Assembly: GCA_964551985.1 (NCBI GenBank)
Contig: CAZKFG010000008.1
Coordinates: forward strand, 1-45,738
DNA from: CAZKFG01 sp964551985
GTDB taxonomy: Bacteria; Bacillota; Negativicutes; Acidaminococcales; JAISLQ01
Length of the DNA stretch: 45,738 nucleotides
Reading direction: 5' to 3'
Shown here: positions 16,398 through 24,834 of the stretch, in pieces
How the letters are laid out: each line of letters starts with the position of its first letter
How positions within the stretch are numbered: position 1 is the stretch's first letter
Made by a program: the position numbers and the translations under genes
Notes under the pieces: generated by a model
What the model saw: only the letters and a program-made list of their open reading frames with translations
Databases searched by the model: none
What the model was told of the DNA's origin: nothing

Positions 16398-16919
16398 ATG
16401 GACTTAGAACGCATATTAGAGGATTTAGAGAATATGATACTAGATGCTCCACGTGTTCCTTTGACAAATAAAAGCATTATAGATACAGAACAATTAGGGC
16501 AGGTCCTAGATGCTGTAAGAACAACAATGCCACTTGAAATAAAGCAGGCAAGACAACTATTAAATGATCGCGATAGGCGTATTAGCGAAGCTATGGAAGA
16601 AAAACAAAAAATAATTGATCAAGCACAAGTTATGGCTGAAAAACTTATCAGTGAGCAAGAAGTTTATAGGCAAGCTAAAGAAAGTGCGCAGCAAATGATT
16701 CAAAAAGCAAATGAAGAATCGACTGAGATTAGGTATGATGCTCAAGAGTATTCACAAAAATTGCGCGCTGAGGCTGTGGATTTTGCCAATAAGATACATG
16801 AAGAAACGATGGACTATGTAAAAGAAATTTTTGATTATCTAGAAATTACTTTGGGTAAAACAACAGATGCGTTAAGGCATAGCAGAGAGACTATTGCCAA
16901 AAGAACTCAAGGAGAATAG
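16398..16919 (+). CDS. Coiled-coil protein of unknown function, ATP synthase subunit B-like
   Basis: 173 residues, highly charged and almost wholly helical. A heptad-rich coiled coil spans about 45-150 (rich in E, K, Q and A). The segment QARQLLNDRDRRISEAMEEK and the downstream pattern with periodic Ala resemble the stalk of F0 subunit b, which is why such proteins are often labelled ATPase, but there is no membrane segment and no Walker motif. Genes of this kind commonly sit beside coaD in Firmicutes. AATGGAGGA precedes the ATG. Its stop abuts the stop of tmcAL on the other strand with no gap. Confidence 0.75.
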   Translation: MDLERILEDLENMILDAPRVPLTNKSIIDTEQLGQVLDAVRTTMPLEIKQARQLLNDRDRRISEAMEEKQKIIDQAQVMAEKLISEQEVYRQAKESAQQMIQKANEESTEIRYDAQEYSQKLRAEAVDFANKIHEETMDYVKEIFDYLEITLGKTTDALRHSRETIAKRTQGE

Positions 16920-18122
16920 TTATAAGTATGCAGGCTTTTGGAGAAAATCCATACCTGCATTATTTTTTTCTAAAAGTAGCTGGTAGGTATCTGTAGCATT
17001 TATATCTATATCTAGAGATTGTTTGATATCTAAATTTTTATTGCTTTTATAAAAATCCGGAAAATTATTTATTAAAGCACTTGGGCTTACAGCAGCTATT
17101 TTTTTAATTAAGTGCCTACCGGTATCATTAAAAGCAAGTATTCGCATATAAGGATATAAGTTGTGTTTTGCTATAGGACTGTTGATGACTAATAGCTGAG
17201 ATAGAATTCTTAAAATTCTCGTTTTAACATAGCGCTTACTTACTATAGCATCAATTAACTCTTGTAAGTTAGAGGTTTTTAATGCTGATTCTTTTATCTT
17301 GTTTTCTAATCCTTCGCTTATATCAGCAAAATTTTTTATTTGTTCATTTGATAGTTGCCGCAGACGGTAAAAAATTATTTTTTCATAAATATTGTCATTG
17401 AGGTATATCTCATTTTGCTCTAAAGAGCTTTGTATTATGGAAAAGCTTGTTTTTGGTACAGCTTGTTGGATTGTTTGAACACTGTTTTGTTGTATATGTA
17501 CTCTTATAGCGCTAGCACTTGCAATATTGCTCGTTATTTCTTTTTCCAGGTGCTGAGCTTTGTAACGTTTAACTAGTAAAGGCTGCATTTTACTATTGGT
17601 TTTTATCAGAGCCTTGATATATTCTATAGCTAAAATGCTATTAGGTGAATGTATTTGATTGCAAGCATAAGGGAAAAATTCTTTAATAACCATTTCTGTT
17701 GCTTTAGCATAAGTTTTTCCTTGCTGAAGCTGGTTTTTTATAGCTAAAGAAAAATCTGCATCATAGGTTTTTTTTGCAATCTTTGTCAAGGTGTCTAGGT
17801 TATCGTATTCTGAGCCAAAACACAAATGGGATACAATATTTGTAGAATCTAAAATTTGTATTGCTCCCATAGCAAATAATTCGGCACTTTTACAGGCTGA
17901 TAAAAAAGGTAGTTCTAACACTAAGTCTACTCCACCTTGTACTGCCATTTTAGCTCTTTGCCACTTATTTAATATTGAAGGTGTGCCACGTTGAGTAAAG
18001 TTGCCGCTCATTATGGCGATAACAGGCGAAGCTCCAAGAGCCTTTTTTGCTGTATTAATTTGCCAAAGGTGTCCATTGTGAAAAGGATTGTACTCGGCAA
18101 TTATGCCTATAATTTTGTTCAT
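16920..18122 (-). CDS. tmcAL: tRNA(Met) cytidine acetate ligase
   Basis: 400-residue enzyme (YlbM family) that uses acetate and ATP to make N4-acetylcytidine at the wobble position of elongator tRNA-Met. Nucleotidyltransferase motif NPFHNGH at residues 12-18, then MSGNFTQRGTP and GVDLVLELPF, which are diagnostic of the family. The ISSTxIR-type segment is ASAIRVHI near residue 205. Size is typical. GAGG lies before the ATG. It is convergent with the coaD unit and divergent from ackA; the adjacency of an acetate-using enzyme and acetate kinase may be chance. Confidence 0.9.
   Translation of the reverse strand: MNKIIGIIAEYNPFHNGHLWQINTAKKALGASPVIAIMSGNFTQRGTPSILNKWQRAKMAVQGGVDLVLELPFLSACKSAELFAMGAIQILDSTNIVSHLCFGSEYDNLDTLTKIAKKTYDADFSLAIKNQLQQGKTYAKATEMVIKEFFPYACNQIHSPNSILAIEYIKALIKTNSKMQPLLVKRYKAQHLEKEITSNIASASAIRVHIQQNSVQTIQQAVPKTSFSIIQSSLEQNEIYLNDNIYEKIIFYRLRQLSNEQIKNFADISEGLENKIKESALKTSNLQELIDAIVSKRYVKTRILRILSQLLVINSPIAKHNLYPYMRILAFNDTGRHLIKKIAAVSPSALINNFPDFYKSNKNLDIKQSLDIDINATDTYQLLLEKNNAGMDFLQKPAYL
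16928..16970 (+). terminator. Terminator of the rsmD-coaD unit, inside the 3' end of tmcAL
   Basis: Outer stem ATGCAGG / CCTGCAT (16928-16934 with 16954-16960), inner TGGA/TCCA stem, then TATTTTTTTC. It serves the plus strand while lying wholly in tmcAL coding sequence. Confidence 0.7.
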
Positions 18123-18245
18123 AGAAACCTCACATTGTTTAAAATTGTAAAGATATTTATAATAATTCCCATTTAAAAAAAAATTAAAATAAGTTAAAAT
18201 AAAAATATTGTACTATATAAAACTATTTTAATGAGGAGGACTAGG

Positions 18246-19457
18246 ATGAAAATATTAGTCGTTAACTGTGGTAGCTCTTCTATTAAGTATCAAGTTATTG
18301 ATATGCAAGATGAGCGGGTTATTGCCAAAGGTCTTGTGGAAAGAATCGGGATGACTGGTTCTATTTTAACACATAAACCAGAAGGTAAAGATAATATTGT
18401 TTTAGAAAAAATACTGGAAAATCATTCTGATGCTATAAAACTAGTGCTAGATACATTAGTTGATAAGGAAAATGGTGTTTTAGAAGATCTTGCCCAAATA
18501 GATGCAATAGGGCACAGAGTTGTACACGGTGGTGAACGGTTTATTGACTCTGTTTTGATTACAGACGCAGTTATTGATGGGATTGAAGCTTGTTCGGAGT
18601 TGGCACCACTTCACAATCCACCTAATATAAAAGGAATAAATGCCTGTAGAGACTTGATGCCTAAAACTCCTCAAGTAGCAGTTTTTGATACAGCTTTTCA
18701 TCAGACTTTACCTAAATGGGCATATATATATGGTCTTCCATATGAACTTTATTTAAAATATGGCATAAGAAGATATGGTTTTCACGGTACTTCGCATAAA
18801 TTTGTTGCACAAGAAGCGGCAAAGATGATGGGTGAAGATATGTCTGATTTGCGCATAATAACCTGCCATTTGGGTAATGGTGCTAGTTTAGCTGCGATAA
18901 AATATGGCAAGTCAGTTGATACAAGTATGGGCTTTACCCCACTTGAAGGGCTTGTTATGGGAACAAGATCTGGTGAGCTTGACCCTGCAATTTTACCATT
19001 TATTATGGAAAAAGAAAATATGACTGCTAAAGAGCTTGATGAATATTTGAATAAAAAATCTGGGATATTAGGAATATCTGGTATGTCAAGCGATTTTCGT
19101 GATTTAGAGGCGGCAGCTAGAGATGGAGATGAAAGGTCGGCTTTAGCAATTGAAATATTTGCTTATAAAGTAAAAAAATATATTGGTGGCTATGTTGCTG
19201 CTATGGGCGGTGTTGATGCAATTGTATTTACAGCAGGACTTGGTGAAAATTCAGCTTCCATGCGTGATAAAATTTGTAATGGACTAGAATACTTAGGTAC
19301 AATGATTGACCAAGAGCGTAACCAAATTCATGGTATTGCAAGAGAAGTGAGCGTAAGACGTTCAGCGGTTAAAATTTTTGCAATTCCGACAAATGAAGAG
19401 CTTGTTATAGCCAGAGATACTGTTAAAATTTGTCGACCGATATTAAATCGTAGGTAA
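18246..19457 (+). CDS. ackA: Acetate kinase
   Basis: 403-residue enzyme interconverting acetate plus ATP and acetyl phosphate; in fermenters it makes ATP. Motifs: NCGSSSIKY from Asn7, GHRVVHGG, FDTAFHQTLP, RRYGFHGTSH, CHLGNGAS and MGTRSGELDP. The C-terminal block FTAGLGENS is also canonical. ATG at 18246 is set by GAGGAGGA (18233-18240); an upstream ATG-like extension would start within the ribosome site. No phosphotransacetylase gene is adjacent. The 123-base region shared with divergent tmcAL is very AT-rich; a weak TTAAAA-16-TATAAA (18194-18221) could be its promoter. Confidence 0.98.
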   Translation: MKILVVNCGSSSIKYQVIDMQDERVIAKGLVERIGMTGSILTHKPEGKDNIVLEKILENHSDAIKLVLDTLVDKENGVLEDLAQIDAIGHRVVHGGERFIDSVLITDAVIDGIEACSELAPLHNPPNIKGINACRDLMPKTPQVAVFDTAFHQTLPKWAYIYGLPYELYLKYGIRRYGFHGTSHKFVAQEAAKMMGEDMSDLRIITCHLGNGASLAAIKYGKSVDTSMGFTPLEGLVMGTRSGELDPAILPFIMEKENMTAKELDEYLNKKSGILGISGMSSDFRDLEAAARDGDERSALAIEIFAYKVKKYIGGYVAAMGGVDAIVFTAGLGENSASMRDKICNGLEYLGTMIDQERNQIHGIAREVSVRRSAVKIFAIPTNEELVIARDTVKICRPILNRR

Positions 19458-19469
19458 AAAATGCTATGC

Positions 19470-19498
19470 TTGACAAAACAATCTCATATATATATAAT
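19470..19498 (+). promoter_or_regulatory. Consensus sigma-A promoter of yceD-rpmF
   Basis: TTGACA (19470-19475), 17-base spacer, TATAAT (19493-19498): exact consensus in both boxes. Start near 19505, only about 14 bases before the start codon. Confidence 0.85.
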
Positions 19499-19518
19499 TA
19501 TTTAGGTTGGTGAAAAAT

Positions 19519-20001
19519 ATGAAAATAGATATTCGCTTACTTAAAAAAAGTTATGGTGAAAAGATTGAATTTAATTTTTGTCAAAAAGCACAGGACTTTT
19601 TTCAAGAAGAAGCATTTTTTGATGATATTATAATTGAAGGAGTAGCTTCTAACATTGGTAAAGCTATTTTAGTTAAAGGCATTGCGAAAACTCAGTTAAA
19701 AGATGTTTGTGCAAGGTGTTTAAAAGAAATAGTAGTAAATATAAAAGCTGATTTTACTGAAGAATTTCTATTAGAAGCACAACAGCACGAAGACATTTAT
19801 TTTTGTCGAGATGATATAATTGACCTTAGTGATTTATTGCAAGAAACATTAATTATGGCAAAGCCGTTGAAAAATCTTTGTGATAAAAATTGCCGAGGAT
19901 TATGTCCTAAATGCGGCGAAAATTTAAATGATATGGATTGCGGTTGCAATAGAGAGTCAATAGACCCTAGACTTTTAGTTTTTAAAAAATATATTCAATA
20001 G
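19519..20001 (+). CDS. YceD/DUF177 family protein
   Basis: 160-residue YceD-like protein, the usual partner of rpmF; in plants and bacteria the family is linked to 23S rRNA or large-subunit maturation. Cys64 and Cys67 (CARC) and a C-terminal group Cys121, Cys125, Cys129, Cys132, then Cys141 and Cys143 (CRGLCPKCG, DCGC) look like zinc sites. The tail IDPRLLVFKKY is typical. I chose the ATG at 19519, six bases after GGTTGGTGA; in-frame TTG/GTG codons at 19507-19510 lie within that ribosome site. Confidence 0.87.
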   Translation: MKIDIRLLKKSYGEKIEFNFCQKAQDFFQEEAFFDDIIIEGVASNIGKAILVKGIAKTQLKDVCARCLKEIVVNIKADFTEEFLLEAQQHEDIYFCRDDIIDLSDLLQETLIMAKPLKNLCDKNCRGLCPKCGENLNDMDCGCNRESIDPRLLVFKKYIQ

Positions 20002-20044
20002 TAGAACTTAATGTTCTTAATCTTTCGAGGAGGTGTAACAACAA

Positions 20045-20224
20045 ATGGCTGTTCCAAAAAGAAAAATGTCCAAGGCTCGTCGTGACAAACGTCGTGCTAA
20101 TTGGAAACTTACTGCTCCAGGACTTGTAGAATGTCCACAATGTCATGAACCTAAAATGCCACATAGAGTGTGCCCAGATTGCGGTTATTACAAAGCAAAA
20201 GAAGTTGTTGCTAAAGCTCAATAA
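20045..20224 (+). CDS. rpmF: 50S ribosomal protein L32
   Basis: 59-residue ribosomal protein. Starts MAVPKRKMSKARRDKRRANW, the universal L32 N-terminus, and carries a zinc ribbon with Cys30, Cys33, Cys43 and Cys46 (ECPQC and VCPDCGYY). GAGGAGGTG lies about eight bases upstream. Cotranscribed with the yceD gene 43 bases before it and closed by a strong terminator. Confidence 0.97.
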   Translation: MAVPKRKMSKARRDKRRANWKLTAPGLVECPQCHEPKMPHRVCPDCGYYKAKEVVAKAQ

Positions 20225-20226
20225 AA

Positions 20227-20264
20227 AAACAAGCCTGACAAATAAAGTTAGGCTTGTTTTTTTA
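20227..20264 (+). terminator. Terminator after rpmF
   Basis: Stem AAACAAGCCTGAC / GTTAGGCTTGTTT (20227-20239 with 20247-20259, one G-T pair), loop of seven, then a T run (seven T counting the stem end). Confidence 0.92.
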
Positions 20265-20267
20265 TTG

Positions 20268-20295
20268 TTGACATTTTTTTAAAATATAGTATAAT
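20268..20295 (+). promoter_or_regulatory. Promoter of the fapR-fab operon
   Basis: TTGACA (20268-20273), 16-base spacer, TATAAT (20290-20295). Start near 20302, which places the FapR operator over the start site and early transcribed region. Confidence 0.85.
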
Positions 20296-20305
20296 TACTT
20301 AAGTA

Positions 20306-20322
20306 TTAATACCAAGTACTAA
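20306..20322. promoter_or_regulatory. FapR operator
   Basis: TTAATACCAAGTACTAA is a 17-bp imperfect palindrome matching the known FapR box (TTAGTACC..GTACTAA type) at all but about one position. Two perfect 10-bp palindromes overlap or abut it: TACTTAAGTA (20296-20305) and GTATTAATAC (20303-20312). FapR bound here would block initiation; malonyl-CoA releases it. Confidence 0.88.
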
Positions 20323-20337
20323 AAACAGGTGATTGCT

Positions 20338-20907
20338 ATGGCTCAAACAAAAAAACAACAACGACATAAATTGCTAAATGAGAAGTTGGGTAAAAATCCA
20401 TTTTACACCGACGAACAGCTCGCGGGCGAATTGGATGTAAGTGTACAAACAATCAGGCTCGACAGAGCGCAGTTGGCTATTCCAGAACTACGACAACGCA
20501 TAAAAACAATGGCGGTATCCGCACAAATGAAATTGCGTTCTATTGATAGTCATGACGTTGTAGGAGATATTATTGATATTGAGCTTGGCAAAACAGCTAT
20601 ATCTGTAATGGAAATAACTCAAGATATGGTGCTCAAAAGAACTGGTATAGCAAGAGGTTTTTACCTGTTTGCTCAAGCAAATACGTTAGCACTATCGTTA
20701 GTTGACGCGCCGGCGGCACTTACAGGTGTTGCTAATATCAAATACATAGTACCTGTTTACCAAGGTGATAGACTTATTGCCAAAGCACGATTAGTGCGGC
20801 AAAGAGCAAATAAGTGTTTTGTCTGGGTTAGGATAAAAAATGATAAACAAGATGTTTTTAAAGCTAAATTTATTGTGGTATCTTTAGCTACTGGAGAGGG
20901 AAAATAG
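20338..20907 (+). CDS. fapR: FapR, malonyl-CoA-responsive repressor of lipid synthesis
   Basis: 189-residue repressor. The N-terminal DeoR-like helix-turn-helix (about 8-55: KQQRHKLLNEKL, TDEQLAGELDVSVQTIRLDR) is joined by a linker helix to a hotdog-fold effector domain (about 75-185) that binds malonyl-CoA. The operator sits just upstream, so it is autoregulated and probably controls plsX through at least acpP. I chose the ATG at 20338; an in-frame GTG at 20329 is part of the AGGTGA ribosome site. It abuts plsX with no spacer. Confidence 0.94.
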   Translation: MAQTKKQQRHKLLNEKLGKNPFYTDEQLAGELDVSVQTIRLDRAQLAIPELRQRIKTMAVSAQMKLRSIDSHDVVGDIIDIELGKTAISVMEITQDMVLKRTGIARGFYLFAQANTLALSLVDAPAALTGVANIKYIVPVYQGDRLIAKARLVRQRANKCFVWVRIKNDKQDVFKAKFIVVSLATGEGK

Positions 20908-21921
20908 ATGAAAATAGCCGTTGATGTTATGGGGACAGATTATGGTCCTTATGAAATTGTCTCTGGAGCTGTTATGGCGGTAGAACAATTTGATTGCCAG
21001 ATAGTTTTGGTTGGCGATAAAGAACAGATAGAAAAAATTCTTCAAGAGAAAAAACTCAGTCAAGCTATAGATGATAAAATTACTATAAATCACGCAAGTG
21101 AAGTTATAAATATGGATGAACAGCCAAGTACCGCAGTGCGCAAAAAGAAGGATTCTTCAATTGTTTTGGCAACAAAACTACTAAAAGAAAACGCTTGTCA
21201 AGCGGTTGTATCGCCAGGTTCTACAGGTGCGGCGGTGGCGACAGCACTACTATTTTTGGGAAGAATTTCAGGCATTGAAAGACCATCTATAGCAACGCCA
21301 ATTCCTAATAAAACAGGTACAACTGTGGTGCTTGATTCTGGTGCTAATGTTGATAGTAAACCTCAACATATGGTACAAGCAGCAATGATGGGCTCTCTTT
21401 ACGCAAAGCATGTTTTACACGTTCCAAACCCTAGAGTTGGACTTTTAAATATAGGCGAAGAAGAAAGCAAGGGTAATGAGCAGGTTTTAGCTACATATCC
21501 TTTGTTAAAGCAATTAACCAATATAAATTTTGTTGGCAATGCTGAAGGTAGAGATATTACAAATGGAAAAATAGATGTTGTTGTCTGTGATGGTTTTGTT
21601 GGCAATGTTATTTTAAAATTTGCTGAGGGTTTGGCAGTTGTCATTATGCAACTTATAAAAGATGCTATAAAAAGCAGTGGCTTTTTGGCTAAAATTGCAG
21701 CAATGTTTTTGCTACCAACATTTAAAAATTTGAAACGAAAGTTAGATGCCGCTGAATATGGTGGAGCGCCACTTTTAGGAGTGGATGGGACTTTTATAAT
21801 ATGTCATGGCAGCTCTAAAGCTAGAGATATTAAAAATGCTATAGGTGTCGCGATAAATTTTAACAAAAATAATCTTATTGAGCATATAAAAAATGCTGTA
21901 AAAGAAGAAAAGGAAGGTTAA
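20908..21921 (+). CDS. plsX: Phosphate acyltransferase PlsX
   Basis: 337-residue enzyme making acyl phosphate from acyl-ACP, the entry to phospholipid synthesis with PlsY. Begins MKIAVDVMGTDYGP; other landmarks are VSPGSTGAAVATAL, GERPSIATPIPN-like GIERPSIATP, LDSGANVDSKP, GNVILKFAEG and the C-terminal GGAPLLGVDG. Directly follows fapR, whose last codons (GGAGAGGG) supply the ribosome site. The fapR-plsX pair is conserved in Firmicutes. Confidence 0.97.
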   Translation: MKIAVDVMGTDYGPYEIVSGAVMAVEQFDCQIVLVGDKEQIEKILQEKKLSQAIDDKITINHASEVINMDEQPSTAVRKKKDSSIVLATKLLKENACQAVVSPGSTGAAVATALLFLGRISGIERPSIATPIPNKTGTTVVLDSGANVDSKPQHMVQAAMMGSLYAKHVLHVPNPRVGLLNIGEEESKGNEQVLATYPLLKQLTNINFVGNAEGRDITNGKIDVVVCDGFVGNVILKFAEGLAVVIMQLIKDAIKSSGFLAKIAAMFLLPTFKNLKRKLDAAEYGGAPLLGVDGTFIICHGSSKARDIKNAIGVAINFNKNNLIEHIKNAVKEEKEG

Positions 21922-21924
21922 AGT

Positions 21925-22917
21925 ATGGTTAAATTAAAACCAGCAGGTATACTTGGTGTTGGCTATTATGTTCCAGAGAAGATACTTACAAATTTTGACC
22001 TTGAAAAAATTGTTGATACAAGCGATGAATGGATAACAGAACGTACGGGAATTAAACAAAGGCATATAGCAAGTGAAGAACAAGCAACATCAGATTTGTC
22101 AACAAATGCTGCTAAAATTGCTTTAGATAGAGCAGGGGTCAAGCCAGAAGAGCTTGATTTGATAATAGTTTGTACTTTAACACCGGACATGTTTTTCCCT
22201 TCAACATCTTGCATAGTGCAAAAAAATCTTGGCGCAGTAAATGCTGGAGCATTTGACTTGTCGGCAGGTTGTTCGGGCTTTGTTTATGGATTATCTGTAG
22301 CAATGCAAATGGTATCTACAGGTATACACAAAAAAGTACTTGTTATTGGAGCGGAAACGTTATCAAGAATAACCAACTGGGATGATAGAAACACTTGCGT
22401 TATTTTTGCTGATGGTGCTGGTGCGGCTGTTGTTGGACAAGTTCCAGAAAAATACGGTTTTATAAATAGCGTTTTGGGTGCTGATGGTAGTGGCGGTGAA
22501 TATATTATTATGCCTGCCGGTGGCTCTAGAATGCCACCTAGTCACGAAACTGTTGAGAGTAAATTACAAACAATTCATATGGATGGTAGTGAAGTGTTTA
22601 AATTTGCTTCTAAAATAGTGCCAAAAGCTGCACAAGAAGTGTTAGAAGGAACAGGGGTTAATATAAGTGATATTGACATCGTTATACCACATCAGGCAAA
22701 TGTAAGAATAATAAACTCGGCTGCTAAAAGATTAGGTTTGCCAGTAGAGAAATTTTTTGTTAATATTGAAAAGTATGGTAATACTTCGGCCGGTTCTGTT
22801 GCAATAGCACTTGCTGAAGCTTGGGAAAAAGGACTTATAAAAAAAGATGATCATGTAATGTTAATTGGCTTTGGTACAGGACTTACATGGGCATCTTGTG
22901 TTGTTAAGTGGTTTTAG
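21925..22917 (+). CDS. fabH: 3-oxoacyl-ACP synthase III
   Basis: 330-residue thiolase-fold enzyme starting each fatty acid from acyl-CoA and malonyl-ACP. Catalytic triad visible: Cys116 in SAGCSGF, His256 in PHQANVRI, Asn286 in YGNTSAGS. ATG three bases after the plsX stop with GGAAGG upstream. Acyl-CoA preference (acetyl or branched) cannot be judged from sequence alone. Confidence 0.97.
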   Translation: MVKLKPAGILGVGYYVPEKILTNFDLEKIVDTSDEWITERTGIKQRHIASEEQATSDLSTNAAKIALDRAGVKPEELDLIIVCTLTPDMFFPSTSCIVQKNLGAVNAGAFDLSAGCSGFVYGLSVAMQMVSTGIHKKVLVIGAETLSRITNWDDRNTCVIFADGAGAAVVGQVPEKYGFINSVLGADGSGGEYIIMPAGGSRMPPSHETVESKLQTIHMDGSEVFKFASKIVPKAAQEVLEGTGVNISDIDIVIPHQANVRIINSAAKRLGLPVEKFFVNIEKYGNTSAGSVAIALAEAWEKGLIKKDDHVMLIGFGTGLTWASCVVKWF

Positions 22918-22935
22918 AAGGAAGGAAGAACAATT

Positions 22936-23880
22936 TTGCAAGAAAATCGTATTTGTGAACTTTTTAAAATAAAATATCCGATATTGCAAGGTGGTATGGC
23001 ATGGGTGGCGACAAGCGAGCTGGCTGCTGCGGTTTCAAATGCTGGAGGGCTGGGTATCATTGGCGCAGGTCATATGCCGGCAGAGCTTTTGCAAAAAGAG
23101 ATCAGAAAAACAAAGCAGATGACAAATAAACCTTTTGGTGTTAATATAATGCTTCGTTCTCCGTTTGTTAAAGATGTTATGCAACTTGTCATTGATGAAA
23201 GAGTAAAGGTTATAACTACAGGCGCAGGTAATCCAGCTGAATATGTGCCTGCATTAAAAGAAGTTGGCACAAAAGTAGTACCTGTTGTGGCCTCTGTAGC
23301 TTTGGCTTTAAGGTTGGCGCGCTCGGGTGCTGATGCACTTATTGCAGAAGGAAATGAAAGTGGTGGACATATCGGCACTGTAAACACTATGTGTCTTTTG
23401 CCGCAAGTTGTTGATGCGGTTGATATACCAGTAATTGCAGCAGGCGGTGTTTGTGATGCCAGAGGTGTCGCAGCATCATTGTGTTTGGGAGCCGAAGGTG
23501 TTCAGATAGGTACTAGATTTGTGGTAACACACGAATGTATTGCTCACGAAAATTATAAAAATGCTATAATAAAAGCTAAAGATAGAACAGCTGTAGTAAC
23601 GGGTCTTAGCACCGGTCATCCTGTAAGAGTATTAGAAAATATGATGACTAAAAAGTTTGAAGAATTGGAAAAAGATGGTGCTAGTCCAGAAGAATTAGAT
23701 GCTTTTGGAGCAGGTAAACTAAAACTTGCAGCCTGTGATGGTGATGTGAAAATGGGTTCTGTTATGGCAGGTCAATCTGCAGGACTTATAAAAGAAATAA
23801 AAAGTGTTGAACAAATAATTCAAGAGATGGTAAAAGATTTGCCAAAAGTTATAAAATTAGTTGAAAAGTTTAGATTTTAA
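22936..23880 (+). CDS. fabK: Enoyl-ACP reductase II (FMN-dependent)
   Basis: 314-residue TIM-barrel flavoenzyme doing the last step of each elongation round; it replaces FabI and makes the cell tolerant to triclosan-type inhibitors. Markers: YPILQGGMAWVA at the N-terminus, the FMN phosphate site GGVCDARGVAASL, the catalytic His145 in ESGGHIGT (equivalent to His144 of pneumococcal FabK), and MGSVMAGQSAGLI near the end. TTG start at 22936, 9 bases after GAAGGAAG. Compare the paralogue at 25944. Confidence 0.95.
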   Translation: MQENRICELFKIKYPILQGGMAWVATSELAAAVSNAGGLGIIGAGHMPAELLQKEIRKTKQMTNKPFGVNIMLRSPFVKDVMQLVIDERVKVITTGAGNPAEYVPALKEVGTKVVPVVASVALALRLARSGADALIAEGNESGGHIGTVNTMCLLPQVVDAVDIPVIAAGGVCDARGVAASLCLGAEGVQIGTRFVVTHECIAHENYKNAIIKAKDRTAVVTGLSTGHPVRVLENMMTKKFEELEKDGASPEELDAFGAGKLKLAACDGDVKMGSVMAGQSAGLIKEIKSVEQIIQEMVKDLPKVIKLVEKFRF

Positions 23881-23892
23881 AGGAGAGAGAAA

Positions 23893-24834
23893 ATGAACAC
23901 AGCGTTTATTTTTCCTGGACAAGGTGCTCAGTATATTGGTATGGGTAAGGATATTTATGATAATTTTCCTGTTGCCAAACGTATATTTGAGCAGGCAGAT
24001 GAGGCTCTTGGTTTTTCAATAACAGAGCTTTGTTTTAATGGTAATGAAGAAGAATTAAAACTAACATTTAATACACAGCCAGCTATTTTGACAGTGAGCA
24101 TAGCACTTGCAGAAGTTTTAAAAGAAAAAGGTATAACTCCTACTATGGCGGCTGGGCATAGTCTTGGAGAATATTCAGCCTTAGTTGCGGCAGAAGCTAT
24201 GACATTTACAGACGCAGTCAAAATTGTCCGTCAGCGCGGAAGGTTTATGCAAGAGGCAGTGCCTGTAGGACAAGGGGCTATGGCAGCTGTAATGGGTATG
24301 GATGATGAAAGAATTGTTGTTATTTGTAAACAAGTAGAAGCTGAAGGTGATACTGTTCAGGCTGTTAACTTTAATTGTCCAGGACAAGTGGTTATTGCAG
24401 GGACGACATCAGGCGTTGAAAAAGCAATTGCAAAGCTTAAAGAAAATGGTGCGAAAAGAGCAGTATTACTGCCAGTAAGTGCGCCTTTCCACAGCACACT
24501 TTTAATTCCAGCAGCTCAAAAACTAGAAGCTTATTTAAACCAAGTACAATTTAAAGATGCTAAAATACCGGTATATTCAAATGTAACAGCACAGCCTGTA
24601 ACTGATGCTGGAAAAATAAAAGAACTTTTGATAAAACAAGCTGCAAGTCCTGTTCTTTGGACAAAATTGGCCGAAAAAATGGCTGAAGATGGCGCAAATG
24701 TGTTTGTTGAAGTGGGGCCTGGCAAGACATTATGTGGTTTTGCAAAGAAAATAACTCCACAAGTTTCTGCATTTAATGTTTCTGATGTGGAAAGTTTAAA
24801 TAATACTATTGCAAATTTAAAGGAGTTGGGATAA
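23893..24834 (+). CDS. fabD: Malonyl-CoA:ACP transacylase
   Basis: 313-residue enzyme loading malonyl onto ACP. FPGQGAQYIGMG at the N-terminus, nucleophile Ser90 in GHSLGEYSA, Arg in QRGRFMQEA, and His200 in APFHSTLL. ATG preceded by AAAGGAGAG. Its stop overlaps the fabG start by one base. Confidence 0.97.
   Translation: MNTAFIFPGQGAQYIGMGKDIYDNFPVAKRIFEQADEALGFSITELCFNGNEEELKLTFNTQPAILTVSIALAEVLKEKGITPTMAAGHSLGEYSALVAAEAMTFTDAVKIVRQRGRFMQEAVPVGQGAMAAVMGMDDERIVVICKQVEAEGDTVQAVNFNCPGQVVIAGTTSGVEKAIAKLKENGAKRAVLLPVSAPFHSTLLIPAAQKLEAYLNQVQFKDAKIPVYSNVTAQPVTDAGKIKELLIKQAASPVLWTKLAEKMAEDGANVFVEVGPGKTLCGFAKKITPQVSAFNVSDVESLNNTIANLKELG

Noticed and set aside
18123..18245. AT-rich tmcAL-ackA gap as a possible origin or DnaA-box region
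   Set aside because: No DnaA boxes (TTATCCACA-type) or replication genes; simply an AT-rich divergent promoter region.
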